DNA from: DATKMK01 sp035541895
GTDB taxonomy: Bacteria; Desulfobacterota; Binatia; HRBIN30; JACQVA1
Assembly: GCA_035541895.1 (NCBI GenBank)
Contig: DATKMK010000103.1
Coordinates: forward strand, 1-64,000
Direction: 5' to 3'
DNA length: 64,000 nt
The translations under genes were made by a program, and so were the position numbers. Position 1 is the stretch's first letter. The number at the start of each line of letters is the position of its first letter. The notes under the pieces are model-generated. The model had not been told where the DNA came from and did no database searches. It worked only from the letters and a program-made list of their open reading frames with translations. Below are positions 16,670 through 26,020 of the stretch, piece by piece.

Positions 16670-17536
16670 TCAGCGTCCGATGTCGCGATGGCGCATCTGG
16701 GCGGGAAATCCCTTGTCGCTCAAGACCTGTCCGAGCCGTTCGACGATCGCCACCGAGCGGTGGCGGCCGCCGGTGCATCCGACGCCGATCGTGAGCGCGG
16801 TTTTTCCTTCGCGTTGGTACGACGGCAACATGAAGTCCATGAGGTCGGCGATGCGATCGATGAATTGCCGGGTTTCGTCGCGCTCGATCACGAAGTGCGC
16901 CACTGCCGGATCGAGCCCATCGCGCGGACGCAATTCGTCGACGAAGAACGGATTGGCGAGAAACCGCGCGTCGAAGACCACGTCGGCGTCCGCCGGTAGC
17001 CCGAATTTGTATCCAAACGAAACCAGCAACAGATTGATCGCCCCCTCGACCAGGGCGGTCGTGTAGCGCAACGTCAGTTCGCCGCGCAACTGATGGATGG
17101 TGAGCGCGCTGGTGTCGATGACGCGCACCGCGCGTTCGCGCAGATCGCTGATCTGCTCGCGCTCGCGGGCGATGCCGGCGAGGGCACCGTCGTCGCCCGC
17201 TAATGGGTGCGGCCGTCGGGTTTCGCTGAAGCGGCGCATCAGCACGTCATCGGTGGCATCGAAAAACAACACCTCGACCCGGTGGCCCTTGCGGGCGAGC
17301 TCATCCAGCACCGCCGGGTAGCCGCGGAGGAACTCGCGCTCGCGCAAGTCGATGCCCAAGGCGACGCGGGTGATGCCCTCGGTGGCGTTCTCACACAAGT
17401 CGAGAAAGCGCGGCAGCAGGACGACCGGCAGATTGTCGATGCAGTAGAAGCCCAAGTCCTCCAAGACGTGGATGGCGGTGCTCTTCCCCGCGCCGGCCAT
17501 GCCGGTCACGATGACCACGTGGAGGGCGCGTTTCAC
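16670..17536 (-). CDS. rapZ: RNase adapter / nucleotide-binding protein RapZ
   Basis: 288 residues. GMAGAGKST is the P-loop; LEDLGFYCIDNLP, FFDATDDVLMRRFSETRRPHPL and GCTGGRHRSVAI are family signatures. In enterobacteria RapZ binds GlcN6P and guides RNase E to the small RNA GlmZ; in this lineage the role is not established and it may only act as a nucleotide-linked regulator. Between ptsN and ptsH, the conserved place. Confidence 0.95.
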   Translation of the reverse strand: MKRALHVVIVTGMAGAGKSTAIHVLEDLGFYCIDNLPVVLLPRFLDLCENATEGITRVALGIDLREREFLRGYPAVLDELARKGHRVEVLFFDATDDVLMRRFSETRRPHPLAGDDGALAGIAREREQISDLRERAVRVIDTSALTIHQLRGELTLRYTTALVEGAINLLLVSFGYKFGLPADADVVFDARFLANPFFVDELRPRDGLDPAVAHFVIERDETRQFIDRIADLMDFMLPSYQREGKTALTIGVGCTGGRHRSVAIVERLGQVLSDKGFPAQMRHRDIGR

Positions 17537-17596
17537 GGCGGGCTCCCGGTTCGGTCCGTCGGGTATCGTGCGACCGGCAACGGCATTGCGATGCGA

Positions 17597-18058
17597 TCAG
17601 AGCCGGTCATCTTCCTCGCGAATGATGCGATACAGCTCGGCTTGATCCGGCGCGGTCAACAGGCGCGCGCGGAAGGTGCGGTCCTTGAGCAGACGCGAGA
17701 CCCGCGCGAGTGCTTTGAGGTGCAGGCCCACCGAATCTTCCGGGGCGACCAGCAGAAAGAACAGGTGCGTGGGGCCGCCGTCGAGGGACTGAAAGTCGAC
17801 GCCTTTTGGGTGGCGGCCAAACGCGCCGAGCACCTCACTGAGTCCGGGGAGTTTGCCGTGTGGAATCGCGATGCCGTCGCCGATGGCGGTGCTACCGAGC
17901 CGCTCGCGCTCCCACAGCACTTCGACCAAGCGCGCAGCGTTGATCTCCGGACGCTGTGCGGCCAAATGATCGGCCAACTCCTGCACCACCGCTTCCTTGG
18001 TCTGCCCCTCGAGGCTCGGCAGCACCAGTGACGCGGGGAGGAGGTCGGTGATCTTCAT
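17597..18058 (-). CDS. ptsN: PTS IIA-Ntr regulatory phosphocarrier
   Basis: 153 residues. GDGIAIPHGKLPGL holds the phosphorylated histidine of the IIA-fructose/Ntr fold. PtsN links nitrogen/carbon state to potassium transport and sigma-54-dependent genes in other bacteria. It follows hpf by 7 bp and precedes rapZ by 60 bp, the classic arrangement downstream of rpoN. Confidence 0.94.
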   Translation of the reverse strand: MKITDLLPASLVLPSLEGQTKEAVVQELADHLAAQRPEINAARLVEVLWERERLGSTAIGDGIAIPHGKLPGLSEVLGAFGRHPKGVDFQSLDGGPTHLFFLLVAPEDSVGLHLKALARVSRLLKDRTFRARLLTAPDQAELYRIIREEDDRL

Positions 18059-18065
18059 GCGCGGC

Positions 18066-18593
18066 TCAAGGAATTTCCGGTTCGATCAGGCCGTAGTTGC
18101 CGTCGCGCCGGCGATAGATCACGCCGAGCGTATCGGTCGCGGCGTTTTTGAACAGGAAGAAATCTTTCTTCAGCAGATTCATCTGTTCCACGCCTTCGTC
18201 GACGGACATCGGCTTGACGGTGACCCGTTCGGTTTCGATGATGGGGCCGCGTCGGCGCCGGGCGGTCGGCTCGCGGGCGGCGGACGCAGTCGCGGCTCCG
18301 TCGTGCTTGCGGGTCTTGCGTTTGGTGGTGCGCTTGGCGATCTGGCGTTCGAGCTTGGTGATCGCCCGGTCGATCGCCGAGTAGAGGTCGGCAGTCTCTT
18401 CGGTGGCGGTGAAGCTCATGCGATCGGCGTTGACGACCAGTTCGGCGATGTGCCGGTGCTTCAGCACCGACAGAATGACGTGGGCATCGATCGGGCGGTG
18501 CACGAATTTCTGCAAGCGCAGGGCTTTCGTCTCGGCGTGGCGGCGCAACGCGTCGGTCGGCCGCACCTGCCGGAAGGTCACGGTTACTGGCAT
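18066..18593 (-). CDS. hpf: Ribosome hibernation-promoting factor, long form
   Basis: 175 residues. The N-terminal domain (residues 1-100) is the S30AE fold that blocks the decoding centre; after a basic Ala/Arg-rich linker, VKPMSVDEGVEQMNLLKKDF starts the C-terminal dimerisation domain. This long form by itself joins two 70S ribosomes into 100S particles in stationary phase. 18 bp after rpoN. Confidence 0.93.
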   Translation of the reverse strand: MPVTVTFRQVRPTDALRRHAETKALRLQKFVHRPIDAHVILSVLKHRHIAELVVNADRMSFTATEETADLYSAIDRAITKLERQIAKRTTKRKTRKHDGAATASAAREPTARRRRGPIIETERVTVKPMSVDEGVEQMNLLKKDFFLFKNAATDTLGVIYRRRDGNYGLIEPEIP

Positions 18594-18611
18594 GGGTGCT
18601 CCTCTGCTCGA

Positions 18612-20105
18612 TCAGTAGACTTGGCGCCGCTTCGACGAGGGCAGGATGGCCATCATCTCACGATACTTGGCAACCGTGCGGCGCGCGATATCGACACCTT
18701 CCTTGGCGAGCATCTGCGCAATGTGCTGATCGCTCAGCGGCTGGCGCGCATCTTCCGCGCTGATGATGCCCCGAATGCGCTCCTTGACGCTCTCAGCCGA
18801 AACGTCCTCTCCCCCGTCGCTGCGGTTCAAGCTCGAGGTAAAGAAGAATTTCAGCTCGTAGATTCCCTGCGCGGTGTGGACGTACTTGTTGGCGGTGGCG
18901 CGACTGACGGTCGACTCATGCATGCCGATGTCCATCGCGACGTCTTTGAGCACCAACGGCTTGAGGTGCGAGATCCCTCGTTCGAGGAAGTCGCGTTGGA
19001 ATTTGACGATGCTGCTGGTGACCATGAACAGTGTGCGTTGGCGCTGATGGATGCTCTTGATGAGCCAGGCGGCGGCGCGCATCTTCTCCTGGATGTAGCG
19101 CTTGGCGTCGCTGGTCTCCTGATTGCCGAGCACGTTGCGATAGAACGAGCTGACGCGCAACCGCGGCAGCCCTTCTTCATTCAACGTCACCACGAACTCG
19201 CCGTCGACCTTCTGGACCGACACGTCCGGGGTGATGTAGCGGATATCGCCCTCGCCGAAGTTGCGGCCGGGTTTGGGTTCGAGCGTCGCGATGGTGTTGG
19301 CCGCGGTGACGACCTCCTCCACCGGGACATTCAGTTCCTTGGCGATCTTGTCGTACCGCTTGCTCTCCAACAGCACGAGATGATCGGCCACCACGCGCGC
19401 CGCGAGCGAATCACCCTGCCCGTCGTAGCGCAGTTGCAGCAGCAGGCACTCGCGCAGATCGCGCGCGCCGACGCCGGGCGGATCGAGTTCTTGGATGCGC
19501 GCCAGTGTTCGCTCGACGATCTCGATATCCTGCCCGCACTGGAACGCGATGTCTTCGATCGGCACCCGCAAGTAGCCGGCTTCGTCGATGTTGCCGATCA
19601 TCAGGGCCGCGACCGATTCCTCCAGCGGTGTGAGGCCGGCCATGCGCAGTTGCCAGATGAGGTGCTCGGTCAGCGACGAGCTGCGCACCAAGGTGTTTTC
19701 CAGGGCCGGGCGCTTGTCCTCGTCGTAGTCGGCGGGCGTCGCGGTCGCCCCTTGCCAATCGTTACGATAGTTCTCGAGGTATTCCTTCCAGTCGATCTCG
19801 CCGGTGGGACTCTCGGGCGCGACCTCGCTGGTGGTCTCCCGCTGTGCGTCGGGGGATTCGTCCCACGCGTCGGGAGATTCCGTCGGCTGGGTTTCGAGAT
19901 TCTCCTCGGTGCGCGGGCGCTGCTCGTCTTCCTCGCTGCGAAGGCCGATTTCCTCCTCGAGCGCCGGATTCTCGGTCAACTCTTGGTCGATGAGTTCTTC
20001 CAGCTCGGCGCGCGACACCTGGAGAATTTTGATCGCTTGCCGCAGTTGCGGCGTCATCACGAGCTGTTGACTGAGCTTCTGGTAGAGTCGGGTTTCGAGA
20101 GCCAT
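18612..20105 (-). CDS. rpoN: RNA polymerase sigma-54 factor
   Basis: 497 residues. N-terminal Gln/Leu-rich activator-interaction region (QQLVMTPQLRQAIKILQ), an acidic region II, the core-binding domain, and the C-terminal RpoN box ARRTVAKYRE that reads the -24 element. It directs enhancer-dependent transcription. I found no clear -24/-12 promoter in the window. Located between lptB and hpf. Confidence 0.97.
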   Translation of the reverse strand: MALETRLYQKLSQQLVMTPQLRQAIKILQVSRAELEELIDQELTENPALEEEIGLRSEEDEQRPRTEENLETQPTESPDAWDESPDAQRETTSEVAPESPTGEIDWKEYLENYRNDWQGATATPADYDEDKRPALENTLVRSSSLTEHLIWQLRMAGLTPLEESVAALMIGNIDEAGYLRVPIEDIAFQCGQDIEIVERTLARIQELDPPGVGARDLRECLLLQLRYDGQGDSLAARVVADHLVLLESKRYDKIAKELNVPVEEVVTAANTIATLEPKPGRNFGEGDIRYITPDVSVQKVDGEFVVTLNEEGLPRLRVSSFYRNVLGNQETSDAKRYIQEKMRAAAWLIKSIHQRQRTLFMVTSSIVKFQRDFLERGISHLKPLVLKDVAMDIGMHESTVSRATANKYVHTAQGIYELKFFFTSSLNRSDGGEDVSAESVKERIRGIISAEDARQPLSDQHIAQMLAKEGVDIARRTVAKYREMMAILPSSKRRQVY

Positions 20106-20116
20106 GGCGATGTTCT

Positions 20117-20875
20117 CTACAGCGTAAAGCGTTCTCCCAAATAGAACTCCCGCGCCAGGGGACTGTTGGCGATGGCGTCGGGCGTGCCTTCTTCCAGAAT
20201 CTGGCCGGCGTTGAGAATATACGCGCGATCACAGATGCCGAGCGTCTCCCGCACATTGTGGTCGGTGATGAGCACGCCGATCCCTCGATCCTTTAGTTGA
20301 CCCACAATGTTCTGAATGTCCAGCACTGCGATGGGATCGATACCTGCGAATGGCTCGTCGAGCAACATGAAAGTCGGGTCGATGACGAGCGCGCGGGTGA
20401 TTTCGAGGCGGCGGCGCTCGCCGCCGGAGAGCGACTGCGCCTTGCTTTTCGCGAGGTGAGCGATGCTGAGTTCTTCGAGCAACGCCGCCAATCGCTCGTT
20501 GCGCGCCTCGTGACTCAGCGGCAAGGTCTCGAGGATCGCCCGCAGATTGTCTTCCACCGTCAGCTTGCGAAACACCGACGGCTCTTGGGGCAAGTAGCTG
20601 ATGCCCTTGCGTGCGCGCACGTACATGGGATCGTGCGTGACGTCCTCGCCGTTGAGCGACACGGTGCCGCTGTCGGCACGCATCAAGCCGACGATGGCGT
20701 AGAACGTGGTGGTCTTTCCGGCGCCGTTGGGACCCAACAGGCCCACCACTTCGCCCGCGTGCACGCTCACGCTGACCTCGCGCAGCACGTCTCGACCGCC
20801 GAGCCGCTTGCACAGCCGCTGCGCGGCGAGCACGCCGCGGTGCGACTCGGCTGCGCCTGTTCCGTTACTGGACAC
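20117..20875 (-). CDS. lptB: LPS export ABC ATPase LptB
   Basis: Walker A GPNGAGKTT, signature LSGGERRR, Walker B MLLDEPFAGIDP and the LptB-type DHNVRETLGICDRAYI are present. About 252 residues from GTG 20875, which overlaps lptA by 11 bp; an ATG at 20905 would give a longer lysine/arginine-rich leader. It energises extraction of LPS from the inner membrane with LptF/G (not in the window) and passes it to LptC-LptA. Confidence 0.95.
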   Translation of the reverse strand: MSSNGTGAAESHRGVLAAQRLCKRLGGRDVLREVSVSVHAGEVVGLLGPNGAGKTTTFYAIVGLMRADSGTVSLNGEDVTHDPMYVRARKGISYLPQEPSVFRKLTVEDNLRAILETLPLSHEARNERLAALLEELSIAHLAKSKAQSLSGGERRRLEITRALVIDPTFMLLDEPFAGIDPIAVLDIQNIVGQLKDRGIGVLITDHNVRETLGICDRAYILNAGQILEEGTPDAIANSPLAREFYLGERFTL

Positions 20876-21470
20876 CGCCTTCGCCCGCAACTTTTGCTTG
20901 CGCATCCGCCGGCGGCACCAGCACCGCGTGCACCCGCTGATCGGCGCCGCCGCCCTCGACCACGCTGCGCCCCTCATCCAAGTAGACGACGACGCGATCG
21001 CCCGCGACGCGATTGACGCCGTCGTGCAGCACCGCGTCCTCCGTCAGCGTCACCGTCTTGGTCTTCTGGTCGAAGACGGCCCGGCCGCCGGTCGCGAACC
21101 GCTCGCCCTTGCCGATGCGCACTTCGCCCTCGGCCACGATTTGCTGCAGCCGGTCGCGGTCGGTGGCCTTCTCGTCGAAGTGGACCGTGAGGGTTTTGCT
21201 GTGCAGCGACAGATCGCCTTGGGTTACTTCCACTCCGCCACGATAGACGAGGACCTGATTGCGATAGTCGAACTCGAGCATGTCGGCGCTGATATGGATC
21301 GGTTCCTTGTTCGATCCGAGCGAGAAGTTGTTGAACAACCCGCGGGTCGGATCCGAGCTGGCCGGTGGCGCACTGGGCTCAGCGGTGGCCGATGAGACGT
21401 GGCTGCCGGCGTGAATCAGGGCGAGCAACACCGTCACCGCGAGCGTGCGCCTACGGCTGCGCTGAGGCAT
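20865..21470 (-). CDS. lptA: LPS transport periplasmic protein LptA
   Basis: 201 residues from ATG 21470, chosen for its GGAGG site 8 bp upstream; a 13-residue-longer frame exists. A signal peptide ends near SATAEP. The OstA-like beta-jellyroll follows (EPIHISADMLEFDYRNQVLVYRGG, then TVHFDE and RIGKGERFATGGRAVFDQ). It forms the periplasmic bridge for LPS. Overlaps lptC by 20 bp. Confidence 0.9.
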   Translation of the reverse strand: MPQRSRRRTLAVTVLLALIHAGSHVSSATAEPSAPPASSDPTRGLFNNFSLGSNKEPIHISADMLEFDYRNQVLVYRGGVEVTQGDLSLHSKTLTVHFDEKATDRDRLQQIVAEGEVRIGKGERFATGGRAVFDQKTKTVTLTEDAVLHDGVNRVAGDRVVVYLDEGRSVVEGGGADQRVHAVLVPPADAQAKVAGEGGVQ

Positions 21471-22074
21471 GCGACGCACCTCCAGGCGGTAACAGTCCAG
21501 GTCCGGCATCCGGTTGCAGGGTCATTGTCACGTTGCGAAACAATCGCAACTTCTGCGCGCCCACGTCGACCTCCATGCGTTCGCCGCGGAGTTGCAACGC
21601 CCGACCGACGATCTCAACCGGCTGCGGTGATGAAATGCGATCGGTGGCGTGTTGATAGACGGCTCGATCCGTTCGCGCCGTATAGTCGTTGAACTGAACC
21701 TCGATCCCGCCGGCCAAGTCCACCTCGCGCAGTTCACGGCCGTCGAGCGCCACGCGTCCTTCGTGCCCGCTCAAGGCGACCATCCGTCCGTCGGGCATAT
21801 ACAGGCGCACCATCGGCTCGTTGACGACGACGGCTTGCTCCTCGTCGAGATAGCGGGCTTCGCGCGCGGCGACTTCCCAGACCTTGCGGCCATCTTGCGT
21901 TTTGACGCGATGAAAGTCCTGAATCCGTTGCGCCACTTGCGGCAGCAGGTCGAGCCCGGTTTGCGCTGCTTCTTCCCGCCATTGCATGCGCAGGCTGCGG
22001 GCAACCAGGACCCCGATCCCACCGAGCGCGAGGACGACAGCTCCTATGACAGCCAAACGCAGGCGATTCTTCAT
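21451..22074 (-). CDS. lptC: LPS export protein LptC
   Basis: 207 residues from ATG 22074: an N-terminal membrane anchor (LAVIGAVVLALGGIGVLVA) and then the jellyroll typical of LptC (WEVAAREARYLDEEQAVVVNEPMVRLY). The frame continues upstream without homology, so the shorter start is used. It hands LPS from LptBFG to LptA. First gene of the minus-strand block running to ptsH. Confidence 0.88.
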   Translation of the reverse strand: MKNRLRLAVIGAVVLALGGIGVLVARSLRMQWREEAAQTGLDLLPQVAQRIQDFHRVKTQDGRKVWEVAAREARYLDEEQAVVVNEPMVRLYMPDGRMVALSGHEGRVALDGRELREVDLAGGIEVQFNDYTARTDRAVYQHATDRISSPQPVEIVGRALQLRGERMEVDVGAQKLRLFRNVTMTLQPDAGPGLLPPGGASHASAQP

Positions 22075-22398
22075 GGGAATGAGGCGAGTCGATGCCGAGA
22101 GCAAGAAAAATACCATCGCCTCGAAAAGGTGTAAAGCCAAACCGCCGTACGCGAACCCGATGGCGTGCCTCGATACGCAAGGGCAAAAGATTTCTGTTGC
22201 GACGGCGGTGACGCGCGTGGTATACGCGCGCCGGTTTCGAGGCGAAGGTTCCTGAACATCATGGGAAGTAGAGCGGTCGTGGTCTGTCTCACCGAGGCAA
22301 TCATCAGTTGGATCCGCAACAACCTGTCGTCCGGGCTTTCCCTCAAACATCGACGGTGAGTAACGATCTGTGTGTCGTCAGAAAGGAGGGAGGGCGCC
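22075..22398. other. Intergenic region between lptC and the cold-shock gene
   Basis: This 324-bp divergent space must hold the promoters for the lptC block (minus) and the cold-shock gene (plus). I see no convincing gene or hairpin; short open frames here are non-homologous. An AGAAAGGAGGGAGG purine run at 22380-22393 is the ribosome-binding region of the cold-shock gene. I could not assign -35/-10 boxes with confidence. Confidence 0.5.
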
Positions 22399-22599
22399 AT
22401 GCCGCAAGGTACGGTGAAATGGTTCAACGGTCAGAAGGGGTACGGGTTCATCACGAAAGATGATGGCCAGGACGTGTTCGTCCACTACTCCGCGATTCAG
22501 GGTCAAGGATTCCGGACGCTCGACGAGGGACAGCGCGTGGAATTCGAGATCACGCAAGGGCCGAAGGGACTGCAGGCCACCAACGTCAACAAAGTCTGA
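22399..22599 (+). CDS. Cold-shock domain protein
   Basis: 66 residues: GTVKWFNGQKGYGFI (RNP1) and DVFVHYSAI (RNP2), the full OB-fold of CspA-type single-stranded nucleic-acid binding proteins that melt RNA structure. The ATG follows a strong AAGGAGGGAGG site and a clear terminator follows, so it is a monocistronic, probably highly expressed gene. Confidence 0.95.
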   Translation: MPQGTVKWFNGQKGYGFITKDDGQDVFVHYSAIQGQGFRTLDEGQRVEFEITQGPKGLQATNVNKV

Positions 22600-22618
22600 A
22601 CGGACGCAACGAACCACG

Positions 22619-22657
22619 GAAGCCCCGGCCGGCGTGCCGGGTCGGGGCTTTCGTTTG
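22619..22657 (+). terminator. Terminator of the cold-shock gene
   Basis: AAGCCCCGGC and GTCGGGGCTT pair around a GC-rich inner stem, followed by TCGTTTGG. A strong stem with a weak T tract, 19 bp after the stop. Confidence 0.8.
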
Positions 22658-22851
22658 GTCTTGGTCGCGCGCGGCTCGCTCGCCGAGGGATCGGCGAGGA
22701 TTGATCGCGCGCCGCCACCTTGCCGGGCCGCGCACTGCTTGCTAGTAGCACAAGTGCGATCCGCGTGATCGTGCTGACACACTTGCTCGCGGGTGTGTCT
22801 TGCAACGGCGCAGCCATCGCGGATCAGATTAGGTCGTAGAACGGAACACGC

Positions 22852-23718
22852 ATGATTGCCCGTCGTGACGCGCTGCTCGGCGCGGTCCCACAGCACCGAT
22901 TCGTCAACCTCGAACGATTACGGATTCACTACTTGGAATGGGAAAACAGCGGTCCGCCGCTGTTGCTGGTACACGGCACCGGCTTCCATGCCTACGTGTG
23001 GAAACCCATCGCGCAATTGCTCAGCCAAACCTTCCGCGTGATTGGCATCGATCAGCGCGGTCACGGCGACAGCGGCAAGCCCGAGGGCGGCTACACGTGG
23101 GACAATTTCGGTGAGGACCTGCATCGATTCCTCGATCATCTCGGTTGGCTCGGCATTCCGGCGGTCGGCCATTCGGCCGGGGCCACGGCGATTGCGTACT
23201 GCGCCGCGCACCATCCGGGCTCGATCGGCCGCGCGGTTTTGATCGACCCCATTCTCGTCTCCAAACCCGCCGACGGCGCGACACCGCAAAATCCGCTCGC
23301 CCACCGCGCCCGCAAGCGCCGCATGGTGTGGGAGAGTCGGACGTCGATGTTTCATTCCTATCGTACCCGCGCGCCGTTCAACTCGTGGCGCGAGGATGTC
23401 TTGTGGGCCTACATCGAGGAAGGCACGGTGCTGCGCCCCGACGGACACATCGAGCTCAAATGTCCGGGCGTGATCGAAGCCGAGATTTTCGACAACGCCG
23501 CCAGCGTGGACGGCTTTGCGATTCTTCCGCGGGTCACGATCCCGGTCTTGGTGCTGCGCGGCGAGACCAGCGACGCCTTCTCCGAGGCCGGCGCGAACAC
23601 CGCCGCGTCGCTGCTGCCCAACGCCACGTTCAAGACGATCGCGCGCGCCTCCCACTTCGTTCCGATGGAGCGGCCCGACGCGGTCGAACGCGCCGTGCGC
23701 GGGTTTCTCCGGCGATGA
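22852..23718 (+). CDS. Alpha/beta hydrolase
   Basis: 288 residues. PLLLVHGTGFHAYVWKP (oxyanion loop), DQRGHGDSGKP, the nucleophile elbow VGHSAGATA and the catalytic histidine in RASHFVPMERPDAV are all in order. No signal peptide. Substrate unknown; haloalkane, ester and lactone hydrolases share this layout, but no halide-binding Trp pair can be asserted. It is followed at 49 bp by the phosphatidylcholine-synthase-like gene, possibly an operon. Confidence 0.8.
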   Translation: MIARRDALLGAVPQHRFVNLERLRIHYLEWENSGPPLLLVHGTGFHAYVWKPIAQLLSQTFRVIGIDQRGHGDSGKPEGGYTWDNFGEDLHRFLDHLGWLGIPAVGHSAGATAIAYCAAHHPGSIGRAVLIDPILVSKPADGATPQNPLAHRARKRRMVWESRTSMFHSYRTRAPFNSWREDVLWAYIEEGTVLRPDGHIELKCPGVIEAEIFDNAASVDGFAILPRVTIPVLVLRGETSDAFSEAGANTAASLLPNATFKTIARASHFVPMERPDAVERAVRGFLRR

Positions 23719-23767
23719 CCGACGAATCCGAATCCGCGCTTGAAACCTTCACCACCCGGTGACGTCA

Positions 23768-24487
23768 ATGGAGGGGCGGAACCGGGGGCGCACATGGGCC
23801 GCATGGGGGGTGCATCTCTACACCGCCTCGGGCGCGCCGCTGGGTCTGGTCGCGCTCGTGGCCTCCGGCCGCGGCGATTTCGCCCTCGCGTTCATCTGTA
23901 TGACAGTGGCCACCTTCATCGACTCGACCGACGGGGCACTGGCGCGACGGGTGGGAGTCAAGGAAGTTCTGCCCCGATTCGATGGAGCCAAGCTCGACGA
24001 CATTGTCGACTATCTCAACTACGCCGTCGTGCCGGTTGTGCTGGCCTATCAGGCCAGCCTCTTGCCGAGCGGTCTGTGGGGTCTGATTGTCGGCAGCGCG
24101 CCGCTCCTCGCCAGCGGCTACGGGTTCTCGCAGACCGAGGCGAAGACCAGCGATCATTTCTTCACCGGCTTCCCGTCGTACTGGAACATCGTGGTGTTCT
24201 ACCTGTACACGCTGCAAACGCCGATGTGGTTCAACGTCGGCGCGCTGCTCGGCTTCTCGATTCTCGTCTTCGTTCCGATTCGCTATCTGTATCCGAGCCG
24301 CACCACCGTCGCGCGCAATCTCACCTACGCACTCGGCATCGTGTGGGCCGCGGTGATGTGCGTGCTGCTCCTGCAGTTCCCGCAGCCGTCGCGGCTGCTG
24401 GCGTTCATCTCGTTGTTCTTTCCGATCTACTACATGGTCGCGTCGGTGCATTTGCACCTGCGCAACAATCGCGCGACGCGCTCGTGA
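23768..24487 (+). CDS. pcs: CDP-alcohol phosphatidyltransferase, probable phosphatidylcholine synthase
   Basis: About 239 residues, mostly membrane helices. The CDP-alcohol motif appears as DSTDGALARR, then FDGAKLDDIVDYLNY, the variant typical of Pcs enzymes, which condense CDP-diacylglycerol with choline to make phosphatidylcholine. ATG 23768 follows GTG 23759 in frame. If correct, the organism makes phosphatidylcholine from external choline, as rhizobia and some other diderms do. A related CDP-alcohol transferase with another head group cannot be excluded. Confidence 0.75.
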   Translation: MEGRNRGRTWAAWGVHLYTASGAPLGLVALVASGRGDFALAFICMTVATFIDSTDGALARRVGVKEVLPRFDGAKLDDIVDYLNYAVVPVVLAYQASLLPSGLWGLIVGSAPLLASGYGFSQTEAKTSDHFFTGFPSYWNIVVFYLYTLQTPMWFNVGALLGFSILVFVPIRYLYPSRTTVARNLTYALGIVWAAVMCVLLLQFPQPSRLLAFISLFFPIYYMVASVHLHLRNNRATRS

Positions 24488-24488
24488 C

Positions 24489-24508
24489 GCGGCGCGCTTG
24501 CGCGCCGC
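24489..24508. terminator. Perfect 9-bp hairpin after the pcs-like gene
   Basis: GCGGCGCGC and GCGCGCCGC around a TT loop, starting 2 bp after the stop. No T run, so it may be an RNA-protecting 3' hairpin rather than a full intrinsic terminator. Nothing else is seen in the 190 bp up to the M48 gene. Confidence 0.5.
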
Positions 24509-24677
24509 CTCCAATGCCGCGCTTCCCGTGCCCCTACCGCGGTGGCGAGGCGACGAACGCGAGCGACCACATCAGTCGCAAGCATCCAGCAGTCGTACCG
24601 TCGCAACGGCTTCGAATCACCGAGACCTTCGCAGGTCCATCTGGCAGGGCAGCCGTCGAAGCTTCGAAGACGTCCCG

Positions 24678-25865
24678 CTAGCCGGCACGTTGCCGACGGT
24701 ACTTCGCGCCGATGCTGCGGGCCGCGACCAAAGTCGAGCGTAGCAGGCCGAGCGCGGCCTTCATCGTCTGATCGTTCTCCTTGGTGATGGCCGACCACTT
24801 TTCACCCTTGTGGCGATTGGCGATCACGTCCTCATAGGATCCGGCTCCCGATTTACTCAGCGCACTTGCCACCGCGACCTCGCCGATCGAGCCGTGAGAA
24901 TCGAGCACGCGCCGTTCGACCGTGTCGGTCGAGAGTTCGAGCGTCGTACCGAGGGCCTCGGTCATGACGCGAGCGCCGAGCTGTCCGCTCGCCTTTCCGT
25001 TGATGGTGCGCGCATACCGCTCGCAAGCCGCTTCGCCGTGATCGCGTCCCGCTTCGAGGTCGGAAACGGTCGGCAGCTTCGCGATCACGACATTCAGATC
25101 CGGGTGATAGTAGCGCTGCGCCTCGGGCAGCCAGCCGCGAATGTCCTGTTGGCGCGTGCCCGAACTCGGATGCGTCGAGAGCAACTCGGGCGGCGCCTTG
25201 CCGTCCAGCTCTTCCATGCGCTGCCACAACGCGAGCGACGCCTCGGGATCGTAGCCGGCTTTGGCCATCACGATCAGCCCGATGTGGTCCGCCTCGGACT
25301 CTTGCGTTCGGCTGTACGGCAACAGCACGCCGTACTGGGCGCCCAGTCCATAGGCCTGCATGACCGCGTCGGAGGCGTAAGAATTCCTTGCTCCCAGCGC
25401 GACGGAGAGCGCGACGCCGCCGAGTTGTGCCAGGATGCCTTGGCTCATGCGTTCGGCGCCGTGACGGGCGAGCGCGTGACCGACTTCGTGCCCCAACACC
25501 GCGGCCAGCCCCGCCTCGTCTTGCGCGACGGGGAACAATCCCGTGTAGACCGCGACCTTGCCACCCGGCAACGCGAAGGCGTTGATCATGCTGTCGTCGT
25601 CGATGACGTTGAACTCCCACTTGTATTCCGGCTTGTCGGCCGCCGCCGCAATCCGTTCGCCGACTCGGCGGACGACCCCGACCACCGCGTCGTCGTGAAC
25701 GACCACCGCCTTGCCGAGGGTCTCGCGGTAGGCACTGACGCCGAGCTGTATCTCTTGCGACTCGGGCATCATGATCAACTGCGAGCGATGCGTGTACGGC
25801 GCCTCGGCGCAACTCGCAATCGTGAGTGCCGCGAGAGCCATGAGCAGGACCGGCGGGATTCGCAT
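24678..25865 (-). CDS. M48 metalloprotease lipoprotein (LoiP/YcaL-like)
   Basis: 395 residues from ATG 25865. Signal peptide with lipobox LTIASC. HEVGHALARHG is the zinc motif and ESEADHIGLIVMAKAGYDP provides the third ligand and the conserved downstream segment. The first 250 residues are the protease domain; the C-terminal 130 residues (KASGQLGARVMTEAL onward) are extra and look helical. Family members degrade or help assemble outer-membrane proteins. Divergent from the ABC operon. Confidence 0.88.
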   Translation of the reverse strand: MRIPPVLLMALAALTIASCAEAPYTHRSQLIMMPESQEIQLGVSAYRETLGKAVVVHDDAVVGVVRRVGERIAAAADKPEYKWEFNVIDDDSMINAFALPGGKVAVYTGLFPVAQDEAGLAAVLGHEVGHALARHGAERMSQGILAQLGGVALSVALGARNSYASDAVMQAYGLGAQYGVLLPYSRTQESEADHIGLIVMAKAGYDPEASLALWQRMEELDGKAPPELLSTHPSSGTRQQDIRGWLPEAQRYYHPDLNVVIAKLPTVSDLEAGRDHGEAACERYARTINGKASGQLGARVMTEALGTTLELSTDTVERRVLDSHGSIGEVAVASALSKSGAGSYEDVIANRHKGEKWSAITKENDQTMKAALGLLRSTLVAARSIGAKYRRQRAG

Positions 25866-26020
25866 GCGCTCGATTTTACGAAGTGCATTCGGATCAATAA
25901 AGCGGCGGCCGTTGTTGGTGACCCACCCGCCGCTTGACATGGCCGACCCAGGCTCATACGCGAGCGCGGCGACCGCGCGATTGAGCCGGCCGAAAGGCTT
26001 CGTTAGGATACCCGCTGCCC

